Assembly: GCA_910576325.1 (NCBI GenBank)
Contig: CAJTIM010000027.1
Location: 1 to 51,357, forward strand
DNA length: 51,357 nt
Reading direction: 5' to 3'
DNA from: Clostridia bacterium
GTDB lineage: Bacteria; Bacillota; Clostridia; Lachnospirales; Lachnospiraceae
Shown: one piece after another, positions 32,689 to 40,499 of the stretch
Layout of the letters: the number at the start of each line of letters is the position of its first letter
How positions within the stretch are numbered: position 1 is the stretch's first letter
Translations under genes and position numbers: made by a program
The notes under the pieces: model-generated
Databases searched by the model: none
Told to the model about the DNA's origin: nothing
Seen by the model: only the letters and a program-made list of their open reading frames with translations

Positions 32689-33612
32689 ATGGACATAAAT
32701 TTTTATCTTTTCATAGTGTTAGCTCTCATGCTGCTTATCATTGTGTACCTCGTTTCTGCCTTGCGGCGCGTGCGAACACAGCTTGCGCTGATAAAAGACG
32801 CCTTAGAGGACATAAAGGGCGGAAATTTGAACAGACGTATTTTAGCAGATGAAAACGATATGACAAAAAAAATTTGCTATGGTATTAACGAAATAGCCGT
32901 AAACAGCCAGACACAGCTTATACGTCAAAGGCAATCTGAACAGGCATATAAACGGCTGATGACAAGCCTTTCACATGATGTAAAAACTCCGCTTGCTTCC
33001 CTTGTGGGTTATTTGGAAGCGGTTGAAAACAAAATAGTCACTGGGGAGGAAAAAGACGAATATATCCATGTCGCACATGAAAAAGCGCAATATATGAAAT
33101 CCTTTGTGGAAAATCTGTTTGAGTGGGTAAAACTGGATTCCGGGGAGCAGATTTTTCATTTTGAAAAAATAGATTTGAATGAACTATCCCGCAACATTAT
33201 AGCGGACTGGGTTCTTGTCTTAGAAAACAATCATTTTGAATATGAATTTATCATACCCGAAACAGAGTATTTTATCCGTATAGACGTAAACGCATATACC
33301 CGCGTCCTTAATAACCTTTTGCAAAACATTATCATTCACAGTGAGGGTGACAAAATGGAATTGCACATTTACGAGGATATGCGGCAAGCTAAAATTATAA
33401 TCTGGGATAATGGAAAGGGGATAACTTCCGACAATCTCCCACATATCTTTGAAAGAATGTACCAGTGCGACCAGTCGCGGTCTGCGAAAGGAAACGGATT
33501 AGGTCTGGCAATTACAAAGGAACTTATCAGCGTCCACAAAGGAACCATCACCGCCGAAAGCAATTCCGGCAATGGAACTAAATTTACCATATTACTTCCG
33601 AAAGCCCTGTAA
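32689..33612 (+). CDS. Sensor histidine kinase
   Basis: 307 residues. One N-terminal TM helix ('FYLFIVLALMLLIIVYLVSAL') and a HAMP-like linker, H box 'SLSHDVKTPLASLVGYLEAVEN', N box 'NNLLQNIIIHS', G boxes 'IIWDNGKGIT' and 'GNGLGLAITKELI'. There is almost no extracellular part, so the signal probably comes through the membrane or the transporter, as in LanK/CprK-like or Bce-like kinases. The stop lies within the stem of the following terminator. Confidence 0.92.
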   Translation: MDINFYLFIVLALMLLIIVYLVSALRRVRTQLALIKDALEDIKGGNLNRRILADENDMTKKICYGINEIAVNSQTQLIRQRQSEQAYKRLMTSLSHDVKTPLASLVGYLEAVENKIVTGEEKDEYIHVAHEKAQYMKSFVENLFEWVKLDSGEQIFHFEKIDLNELSRNIIADWVLVLENNHFEYEFIIPETEYFIRIDVNAYTRVLNNLLQNIIIHSEGDKMELHIYEDMRQAKIIIWDNGKGITSDNLPHIFERMYQCDQSRSAKGNGLGLAITKELISVHKGTITAESNSGNGTKFTILLPKAL

Positions 33613-33630
33613 AAAATGCGGGGCTTTTTT
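33601..33630 (+). terminator. Terminator after the histidine kinase gene
   Basis: AAAGCCC (33601-33607) pairs with GGGCTTT (33621-33627) and runs into T6. It overlaps the last codons, separating the regulatory genes from the transporter operon. Confidence 0.7.
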
Positions 33631-33646
33631 ATAAAACATGAAAAAA

Positions 33647-33689
33647 GCAAGGTATCGGCAAGGTTATGGCAAGGTTACAGATTTATAAT
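33647..33689 (+). promoter_or_regulatory. Response-regulator box and -10 of the ABC transporter operon
   Basis: GCAAGG is repeated at 33647, 33658 and 33669 (exact 11-bp period, each followed by T(A/T)). -10 TATAAT lies at 33684-33689; no -35 is seen. Phased direct repeats in place of a -35 are typical of OmpR-family activation. Confidence 0.72.
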
Positions 33690-33715
33690 AGGGAGTACAA
33701 AAGGAGGAAACATCT

Positions 33716-34639
33716 ATGAATGATTTCGTAATTGAAACAAAGCAGCTAACAAAAATCTATGGAGAACAAACGGCTGTTAGCAAAGTTAATCTCCATGTAA
33801 AAAAAGGACGGATTTATGGTCTGTTAGGGCGTAACGGAGCCGGAAAAACAACAATTATGAAAATGGTTTTAGGACTGGCTTCTATTACTTCCGGTGAAGT
33901 GGATGTATTTGGTAAAAATATCAAAGGACGGGAAAAACGGGTATATCCCCGTATTGGGGCAATTATCGAGACGCCGGGTTTTTATCCAAACCTAACCGGA
34001 ACAGAAAATCTGGAAATTTTTGCAAAGCTACGTGGCACAGCCGCCCCTCATGCAGTAAAAAACGCACTGGAAATAGTTGGATTGCCCTATAAGGATAAAA
34101 AGCTATTCAGTAAATATTCCCTCGGCATGAAACAGCGGCTTGGGATTGCAAACGCTATCCTGCATGACCCGGAATTATTGATTTTGGACGAACCGACAAA
34201 CGGGCTTGACCCTATCGGAATTGCAGAAGTAAGGGATTTTATCAAAGAGTTAAGTGCGGCACAGGGTAAAACTATTCTTATATCCAGCCATATTCTTTCT
34301 GAAATCTCACTGTTGGCCGACGATATTGGAATTATTGATAATGGCGTTCTTTTGGAAGAAGGCGGCATGAGGGAACTGGAAGAGAAAAACCGTAAATATA
34401 TCCTGTTACAAGTGTCCGATATTCCAAAGGCGACATTGATTTTAGAACGTAAATTCCATTTGACCGATTATTCTGTTCAAGACGACCATACGTTACGGCT
34501 TTATGACGCTTCCCTTGATATGGGCGAAGTCAACAAGGTACTTGTCATGCAGGATATTACCGTTATGAGTTCTCTGCTTTGCAATGATACATTAGAGGAC
34601 TATTTCAAAAAAATTACAGGAGGGGAAGGCATTGCTTAA
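33716..34639 (+). CDS. ABC transporter ATPase, LanF/BcrA/CprA-like
   Basis: 307 residues. Walker A 'LLGRNGAGKTTIMKMVLGL', signature 'YSLGMKQRLGIANAI', Walker B 'LLILDEPTNGLDPIGIAEVRDF', H loop 'ISSHILSEI'. The 'KIYGEQTAVSKVNLHVKKGRIYGLLGRNGAGKTT' start and C-terminal ~80-residue accessory domain are those of bacitracin/lantibiotic-immunity ATPases (BcrA, LanF, CprA of C. difficile). It would expel cationic peptides from the membrane together with the two permeases that follow. AGGAGG lies 11 nt before the ATG. Confidence 0.9.
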   Translation: MNDFVIETKQLTKIYGEQTAVSKVNLHVKKGRIYGLLGRNGAGKTTIMKMVLGLASITSGEVDVFGKNIKGREKRVYPRIGAIIETPGFYPNLTGTENLEIFAKLRGTAAPHAVKNALEIVGLPYKDKKLFSKYSLGMKQRLGIANAILHDPELLILDEPTNGLDPIGIAEVRDFIKELSAAQGKTILISSHILSEISLLADDIGIIDNGVLLEEGGMRELEEKNRKYILLQVSDIPKATLILERKFHLTDYSVQDDHTLRLYDASLDMGEVNKVLVMQDITVMSSLLCNDTLEDYFKKITGGEGIA

Positions 34640-35366
34640 ATTGATTGAAACCGAACTGCTGAAACTTCGCCGAAGAAAACTTTTATTGATAATGCTGCTC
34701 GCAGCACTTATCATGCCTTTTTTCGCAATGCTGCTGTTTCGTTACAAAGGAGAAACAGGAATAGACCCGTTAGAGTTTTATCGGTGGTCTGCATTTGGTT
34801 ATACGCTTTTTATTATTTTGCCAGTCGTATTAGGGATATTTTGTGTAATGCTTATCTATGAAGAAAAGCAGCATGATGTAGCAAAGCAACTTTGGATAGT
34901 ACCGATAAGCAGAATGAGTTATTTTTTCAGTAAGTTTTTTGTAGTTTTACTCTATTCAGTCGTCTTTATGCTGATAGCTGCAATAGCTTCTGTGGCGTTT
35001 GGTATGCTTCCCGGATATATCGGATTTGACGGGAATAGTATTTTGTACTTGTTTGAGAGATGTTTAGAAGTAGGAGTGCTTACGGCTTTGGCAATATTGC
35101 CTATTCTATCAATCGCAACAATGACAAAGGGGTATATTCTCCCGTCCTGTATCACATTGATATATGCCCTCTTAGGATTTTTCTTGATGAACACGAACAT
35201 ATATCTACACCCAGTTTGTTCAACAGCGGCTATCATTATGCGAAAGGGCGATATTCCGGGACTGGTTTTTTCACAGACGATAAATGTTCCATTTGCATTG
35301 CTTTGTATTGCTGCTTGGGATATTATCTTTATTCTGCTTGCTAATATTGCTTTGAAAAGAAAGTGA
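34632..35366 (+). CDS. LanE-like ABC transporter permease
   Basis: 244 residues from TTG 34632 (AGGAGGGGAAGG upstream), overlapping the ATPase by 8 nt. Six hydrophobic helices, with the characteristic 'LIETELLKLRRRKLLLIMLLAALIMPFFAMLLF' start and 'YEEKQHDVAKQLWIVPISRMSYFFSKFF' of LanE/MutE-type immunity permeases. It pairs with the LanG-like protein next. Confidence 0.85.
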   Translation: MLKLIETELLKLRRRKLLLIMLLAALIMPFFAMLLFRYKGETGIDPLEFYRWSAFGYTLFIILPVVLGIFCVMLIYEEKQHDVAKQLWIVPISRMSYFFSKFFVVLLYSVVFMLIAAIASVAFGMLPGYIGFDGNSILYLFERCLEVGVLTALAILPILSIATMTKGYILPSCITLIYALLGFFLMNTNIYLHPVCSTAAIIMRKGDIPGLVFSQTINVPFALLCIAAWDIIFILLANIALKRK

Positions 35367-35376
35367 GGTGTGTCCA

Positions 35377-36117
35377 ATGCTGAAATTGCTTTGGGCGGAA
35401 TGTCAAAAACTCCGTCGCTCAAGTATCGCCTTACTTACCATATTTGCAACCTTATTAGCCGCCGTTGTTGTTTTTATCGGTGGAAACAGTATGGATTTAG
35501 AGGGACAGTATATTGATAGTGCGGGGTGGTACATGACAATGGTTCAGCCTTGGGCTACCTTGCTTCTTATCCCTGCTGTTATCGCTCTGTTGGGAAGTTA
35601 TATGGTTTGCCGGGAGGAACAAGACGACACAATGAAAACTTTAAGGCTAATTCCTGTCAATGAAGTAAAATTGACTATCGCAAAGCTGATTGTTACTTTT
35701 ATTTTCAGTATATTTGTCTATGTGCTGCTTTTTATAATAACTTTTTTGACAGAAGCATATTTACATTTTTCCAATTTGTCGGCAGAAATGGTTTTAGATT
35801 TTTTGAAAACATACTTTTTAGAGGGAATAGGCGTATTTTTAGCTGTTTCTCCTATCATTGCATTAGTAACATATACAAAGAAAAGCTATTGGTTAGCACT
35901 AATCTTAACAGAAATGTACTCCTTTGCAGGACTGTTTATGAGTATGTCCGGCACTTTAAGAGCTTTCTATCCTATTACGGCGGTAATGGGTGTTGCGGGT
36001 TACTATGAAACTACCACCGAGAAATTGATTGCCAGTATCACAATTCTATTGCTATGCGGCTGTCTTTCAATTTTGTTACTGATAGGGTTAAATCACAAAG
36101 AAAGGGAAAATATATGA
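35377..36117 (+). CDS. LanG-like ABC transporter permease
   Basis: 246 residues from ATG 35377 (GAGGTG upstream; an in-frame GTG at 35368 overlaps it). Six hydrophobic helices: 'MLKLLWAECQKLRRSSIALLTIFATLLAAVVVFIGG', 'WATLLLIPAVIALLGSYMVCREEQDDTMKTLRLIPVNEVKLTIAKLIV' and so on, as in LanG/CprC. It completes an ATPase-permease-permease set for antimicrobial-peptide resistance. Substrate is unknown. Confidence 0.85.
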   Translation: MLKLLWAECQKLRRSSIALLTIFATLLAAVVVFIGGNSMDLEGQYIDSAGWYMTMVQPWATLLLIPAVIALLGSYMVCREEQDDTMKTLRLIPVNEVKLTIAKLIVTFIFSIFVYVLLFIITFLTEAYLHFSNLSAEMVLDFLKTYFLEGIGVFLAVSPIIALVTYTKKSYWLALILTEMYSFAGLFMSMSGTLRAFYPITAVMGVAGYYETTTEKLIASITILLLCGCLSILLLIGLNHKERENI

Positions 36118-36308
36118 CGAAAAAATTATATCGAGTTAGAAAAGGAAAAATAATTGCCGGTGTTTGCGGCGGTCTGGCAAAGTATTTTGATGTAAGTCCC
36201 AAAGTTGTACGCTGGCTTTTTGTCCTTATGTTTTTTGCTTTTTCAAGTGGATTGATGGTATATATCATTCTGATGATTTTCATGCGAAAAGAACCGAAAG
36301 CACATTAA
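36114..36308 (+). CDS. PspC-domain membrane protein
   Basis: 64 residues: 'KLYRVRKGKIIAGVCGGLAKYFDVSPKVVRWLFVLMFFAFSSGLMVYIILMIFMRKEP', a complete PspC domain with one or two TM helices. PspC proteins respond to membrane stress. Its start overlaps the permease stop (ATGA), so it belongs to the transporter operon and suggests the operon responds to membrane damage by peptides. Confidence 0.9.
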   Translation: MTKKLYRVRKGKIIAGVCGGLAKYFDVSPKVVRWLFVLMFFAFSSGLMVYIILMIFMRKEPKAH

Positions 36309-36506
36309 CGCTTATGCTACTATCTACCAATTTGTGAAGTAAACTGCAAAGGCAAATAAAATGTTTTAGAAATAGAATTGCGGCAAAAGTGAAACGTCGC
36401 AAAAAAGCACATCATTGATGAAAAGCGAATACTGACTAATCTGCCGCACGACGGCAAAAGAAAAAAAGCCGTCGTACAGCAGAGGTATTTTCGCACGTCT
36501 ATTCAT

Positions 36507-36549
36507 AAACGGCGGCTTTTGAGAAATCAAAGCCGCCGTTTCTTTTTTT
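36507..36549. terminator. Strong bidirectional terminator after the transporter operon
   Basis: AAACGGCGGCTTT (36507-36519) pairs perfectly with AAAGCCGCCGTTT (36529-36541) across a 9-nt loop, followed by a T-rich run to 36549. Confidence 0.8.
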
Positions 36550-36611
36550 ATCTTCTCAAGAAATGACGCGGTATCACTGCTAAAAGCGGCGGCTAAAAGG
36601 AGGTAGCCGCC

Positions 36612-36722
36612 ATGAAGCACAATACATATCGACAAAATCCGACAATCATTGACTTGTCAAAAAAAGCCCGCCCACCACCGGGGGAAACTACGCTTACCTA
36701 TATGAACTGTCTAATCATCTAA
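36612..36722 (+). CDS. Possible 36-residue peptide
   Basis: ATG 36612 lies 8-9 nt after AAAAGGAGG and the frame gives 'MKHNTYRQNPTIIDLSKKAR...' to a TAA at 36720-36722. It sits between two terminator stems. The good ribosome site is the only real support; no family is recognised. Confidence 0.4.
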   Translation: MKHNTYRQNPTIIDLSKKARPPPGETTLTYMNCLII

Positions 36723-36742
36723 ATACTGCTTACAATACCTAT

Positions 36743-36771
36743 GCGCCCGTCCGGGCTTTTCGGACGGGCGC
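36743..36771 (+). terminator. Terminator-like hairpin
   Basis: GCGCCCGTCCG (36743-36753) pairs with CGGACGGGCGC (36761-36771), followed by ATTTTGT. The short T-run makes it a moderate terminator. Confidence 0.6.
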
Positions 36772-36897
36772 ATTTTGTACGCTCAAAAAATTTTTGAAGA
36801 AATTTCAAAAAATCTTCGGCGTTTTTGAAAAACGCCGTATTGCCCCGCGAAAAGGGGGAAGCACCACCAACTTTCCAACGAGAAAGGAGGTGAGAAT

Positions 36898-37338
36898 GTG
36901 GAACCTAATAGCAGGGAGTTTTACAAACAGTGTGCTTTTCAGAAGTTTTGTAATACGGTACTGCACAATGAAGCGTGCGACACCCATAGAGAGCTTCGCA
37001 GACACAAGGCAAAGGAAGTGACCTTTTCTGACATGACCTTAGACGAAGCGCGGCAGCTTCATACGTTTGACGAATATTTCAAACGGGAAACTGTCGAAAC
37101 CGTCTTTGAGAAAGCCGGGAAGAAAATCACGCCAAAGCTGCTTCTTGAAGCAATCCGTACTTTGCCGGAAGAAAAGCGCAAAGCCGTATTGCTGTATTAC
37201 TTCGAGGGAATGAACGATACCGAGATTGCGGAGCTGTTCAATACGTCGAGAAGCACGATACAGTACAGGCGGACAAGCTCTTTTGAGAAATTAAGAAAAT
37301 ATCTGGAGGAAAATGCTGATGAATGGGACGAATGGTAA
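36898..37338 (+). CDS. Sigma-70-like regulator of the ICE
   Basis: 146 residues from GTG 36898 with AAAGGAGG 7 nt upstream (an ATG at 36896 is in another frame). The C-terminus 'ALRTLPEEKRKAVLLYYFEGMNDTEIAELFNTSRSTIQYRRTSSFEKLRKYL' (here AIRTLPEE...) is a sigma region 4 helix-turn-helix; region 2 is not clear. Such sigma-like genes precede the integrase module in Tn916/Tn1549 relatives and control excision genes. The stop overlaps the following gene. Confidence 0.83.
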   Translation: MEPNSREFYKQCAFQKFCNTVLHNEACDTHRELRRHKAKEVTFSDMTLDEARQLHTFDEYFKRETVETVFEKAGKKITPKLLLEAIRTLPEEKRKAVLLYYFEGMNDTEIAELFNTSRSTIQYRRTSSFEKLRKYLEENADEWDEW

Positions 37339-37579
37339 CGAACCCGGCTACCCGGAAAATGCCCTTGTTCCCTATCCTGTCATTGTGGCAGCGACAAAGG
37401 GCGACCCGGACGCCATGAAGATTGTCTTGCAGCATTTCAGCGGCTACATAGCCCGCCTCTCCATGCGAAAGTTGTACGATGAGCGCGGGAACGTCTATTT
37501 CGGCGTAGACCACGACATTCGGGAACGGCTGCAAGCAAAACTGATGATGGCTGTCCTCACCTTTAGGACAGAGGAATAA
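37319..37579 (+). CDS. Tn916 ORF8-like helix-turn-helix protein
   Basis: 86 residues, 'VPYPVIVAATKGDPDAMKIVLQHFSGYIARLSMRKLYDERGNVYFGVDHDIRERLQAKLMMAVLTF'. This is the conserved sigma-region-2-like small protein that follows the sigma-4 gene in these ICEs, so the two may act as a split sigma factor. ATG 37319 is 9 nt from GGAGG (37305-37309); ATG 37313 is too near. Confidence 0.78.
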   Translation: MNGTNGNEPGYPENALVPYPVIVAATKGDPDAMKIVLQHFSGYIARLSMRKLYDERGNVYFGVDHDIRERLQAKLMMAVLTFRTEE

Positions 37580-38057
37580 CCGCAACGGCGGCGGGACGCT
37601 TTCTCTCACCCCCTTTTCCGTTCCGCTGTTGACGTGGGCAGCACAGCCATTTTTGAACCTTGAAAAAGAAAGCGGCGCAAGATAACGGCGGCGCAGCATA
37701 GGGCAAATCGGATACGTTCCTTTTGCGTCGAGCCATACGGCGGGTGCGCCATGACGCTATCCGGGTGAGGTTATCCCCACCCGGACAGCCGAGCGACCAA
37801 CACCGCGCCGGAAAGCAAGTGTAGCGGCTTGCGGGCGACGACACGCAGAATATACAATGATACTTCCTTACAGCCACAGTCCGAGCGTTAAGAGCGTCGC
37901 AGGCAATGGGTAGGGCTGCATGAGAACCATGCCGGGGTGAAATTCCCATGAGGTTATGCTAATAACCGTCCGATTAAAGCCTTTGTTTTCTTGAATAGTG
38001 GACTTGCTGCTATTCATAGACTGTATTATATGTTTGCGAAAGAAAGGGGGATTTTCT
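37580..38057. other. Structured noncoding region between the sigma-like genes and tnpW
   Basis: About 480 bp. TCCGGGTG/CACCCGGA (37760-37785) and GGTTAT/ATAACC (37952-37967) form compact stems, and 37858-37975 is rich in possible pairings. GATACTTCCTTACAGCC (37859-37875) has a near match in the matching region of element 3. No credible gene. It could be a leader RNA or attachment/regulatory region. Confidence 0.5.
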
Positions 38058-38225
38058 TTGACGCAAAACCAAACGCCCGTTACCACAACGGAGCATAAAA
38101 TCGGAAAAGTTACTTACCTTGTATGTTCGTCCGCAAGTGAACACGCGACGGACACACTGGATAAAAAGATAAAAAAGCTCATTCGCAAAGACATGGAGCT
38201 GAACCCCGCAAACGCCCGGAAATAG
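38058..38225 (+). CDS. tnpW: TnpW-family transposon protein
   Basis: 55 residues from TTG 38058 with AAAGGGGG 7 nt upstream: 'TTTEHKIGKVTYLVCSSASEHATDTLDKKIKKLIRKDMEL'. The 'KIGKxTYxVxSxxS..A.xTLxxKIxxLI' pattern is that of TnpW, which accompanies TnpX-like recombinases in Tn4451-type elements. Role unknown. Confidence 0.8.
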   Translation: MTQNQTPVTTTEHKIGKVTYLVCSSASEHATDTLDKKIKKLIRKDMELNPANARK

Positions 38226-38280
38226 GGCGTTTCTTCACATTTTATACATGACACAGGCAGCGGTATGTGGTATAATATAG

Positions 38281-38861
<581 letters not shown>

Positions 38862-40499
38862 TCACACCAGCCCAACAAAGCGGTAGTAAATTTTAATGTC
38901 CTGGTGTCTTTGACCGTCTATGACGGTTCGTTCTCCAACTTCAATGCGTTCAATCAGTTCCTCAATGATTTCCCGGTTCAGTTCCTGCAAGTCCAGATAC
39001 TGCCGGATGGTTCCGGCCCACTGGTGGATATTGGCGATGTCCTGCTGGGCTTTCCGTTCCCCGGCTAACAGACTGTCCAGGCGTTCCGATTTCTGGATGC
39101 GTTCCTGCTCGTTCTTTTGAATCAGAACCGAGAAGGAATCGCCGCTGATTGCCCCGCTTACCTTATCTTCATAAAGTTTTGCGGTGATCTGTTCCAGCTC
39201 CTCCAAACGCCGCCGCAAACGGCTGATTTCCTGTCGGCAGTCCTCCTGCTGTGCGGCGCTTGCGGATTGTATGTGCTGTTTCAGCTTATCCAGTACAGCG
39301 GCTTCATCGGCTGCTACCGCTTTTCCATGCGCCCGGATTTCACTCAGCACCAGGTATTTCAGGCTGATCTCAAAAATCCGGTGCCAGGAGCAGATGCTGT
39401 GTCCGGTAGTGGCAAACCGGGAGCAGAAATAAGAAGTATAGTGCTTGACAGTGCCATTTTTCCGGCGCTGTGTTTCGCGGGCGGCAACCAGAGGATGCCC
39501 ACAGTCCGCGCAGACCAGCTTTCCGGTAAACAGAGATGCTTGGGGCGGCGTATTGTTAGCGGAAATCTGTTTCGCCGCCTGATTGATTTTCTGGACAGCC
39601 TCCCACAGCTCCGGCCCGATAATTGCCTCATGCGCGCCCTCATGGGAAATCCATTCCGATTCCGGTTTCCTTATCATGGTCTTATCCTTATAGGAACGGG
39701 AACCGGTGCAGTTCTGTGTGAGCGTACCGGCATAAACATCATCGTTCAGAAGGCTTCGGACGGTTGCGTAAGCCCACAGCCGGGAATACTTGCAGCTGCC
39801 ATTTCCGTAATGGACCGCCCAGTACCAGCGGGGAGGGAGAATCCCTTTCTCATTCAGGGCGGCAGCGATTTTCCCATAGGCCATGCCGGACTGACGCATC
39901 TGGAATATCTGCCGCACAACAGCGGCGGATTCCCCGTCAATGACCAGTTTGTGTCTGTCCTCCTCGCTCTTGCGGTATCCGTAGGGAGCGTAGGCGGCAA
40001 GATACTGGCCACTTTTCTTCTTTGCATGAAGCACCGACTTGACCTTGCTGGACAGGTCCTTGAGATGGTAGTCATTCATCAGACTGCGGAAGTGCAGCAT
40101 ATCGGTGTTGTCCCCCTCGCTGTCCAGGCAGTCCAGAACCGACACGAACCGGCATCCGAGGGAAGGGAAAATGATGTCCGTATAACGGCCCACCTCCACA
40201 AAATCCCTGCCTAAACGGGAAAGGTCCTTTACCAGAATCAGGTTAATCAGGCCATGCCTTGCGTCCTCCAGCATTTCCAAAAATCCGGGCCGCTGGAAGT
40301 TGCCCCCGCTGTACCCATCGTCCTGATAGGTCTTGACCTCGATCCAGCCGTTGAGCATGACGAATTTGGAGAGGATTTCATATTGGTTCTCAATGCTCAC
40401 CGATTCATCGCTGGGAATATAGCCCTTCGCTTTTGCGGAATTGGAGGCGTCATCCACACTCAGGCGGCAATAGATACCGACTTTATATTGCTTCGCCAT
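38862..40499 (-). CDS. Large serine recombinase of element 3 (second of pair)
   Basis: 545 residues. 'VGIYCRLSVDDASNSAKAKG' (Ser14), '[64 protein letters not shown]', 'YAPYGYRKSEEDRHKL', zinc ribbon 'LVCADCGHPLVAARE...FCSRFATTGHSIC', coiled coil and 'ELIERIEVGERTVIDGQRHQDIKIYYRFVG'. ATG 40499 follows GAAAGGGGG and overlaps the previous gene by 17 nt. All motifs are present, so an active enzyme is likely. It is nearest to the element end. Confidence 0.92.
   Translation of the reverse strand: MAKQYKVGIYCRLSVDDASNSAKAKGYIPSDESVSIENQYEILSKFVMLNGWIEVKTYQDDGYSGGNFQRPGFLEMLEDARHGLINLILVKDLSRLGRDFVEVGRYTDIIFPSLGCRFVSVLDCLDSEGDNTDMLHFRSLMNDYHLKDLSSKVKSVLHAKKKSGQYLAAYAPYGYRKSEEDRHKLVIDGESAAVVRQIFQMRQSGMAYGKIAAALNEKGILPPRWYWAVHYGNGSCKYSRLWAYATVRSLLNDDVYAGTLTQNCTGSRSYKDKTMIRKPESEWISHEGAHEAIIGPELWEAVQKINQAAKQISANNTPPQASLFTGKLVCADCGHPLVAARETQRRKNGTVKHYTSYFCSRFATTGHSICSWHRIFEISLKYLVLSEIRAHGKAVAADEAAVLDKLKQHIQSASAAQQEDCRQEISRLRRRLEELEQITAKLYEDKVSGAISGDSFSVLIQKNEQERIQKSERLDSLLAGERKAQQDIANIHQWAGTIRQYLDLQELNREIIEELIERIEVGERTVIDGQRHQDIKIYYRFVGLV

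Larger units (their letters stand above)
36309..36897. other. Hairpin-rich region with a possible small gene
   Basis: About 590 bp without a large gene. It contains ACGACGGC/GCCGTCGT (36448-36475), the strong terminator 36507-36549, a small ORF at 36612-36722, a second terminator-like stem 36743-36771 and CGGCGTTTTT/AAAAACGCCG (36817-36837) just before the sigma-like gene. Confidence 0.6.

Noticed and set aside
37741..37980. Group II intron 5' end (GTGCGCC at 37744 and GAAAGC downstream)
   Set aside because: No domain V, no intron-encoded reverse transcriptase and too short; the resemblance is limited to a few bases.
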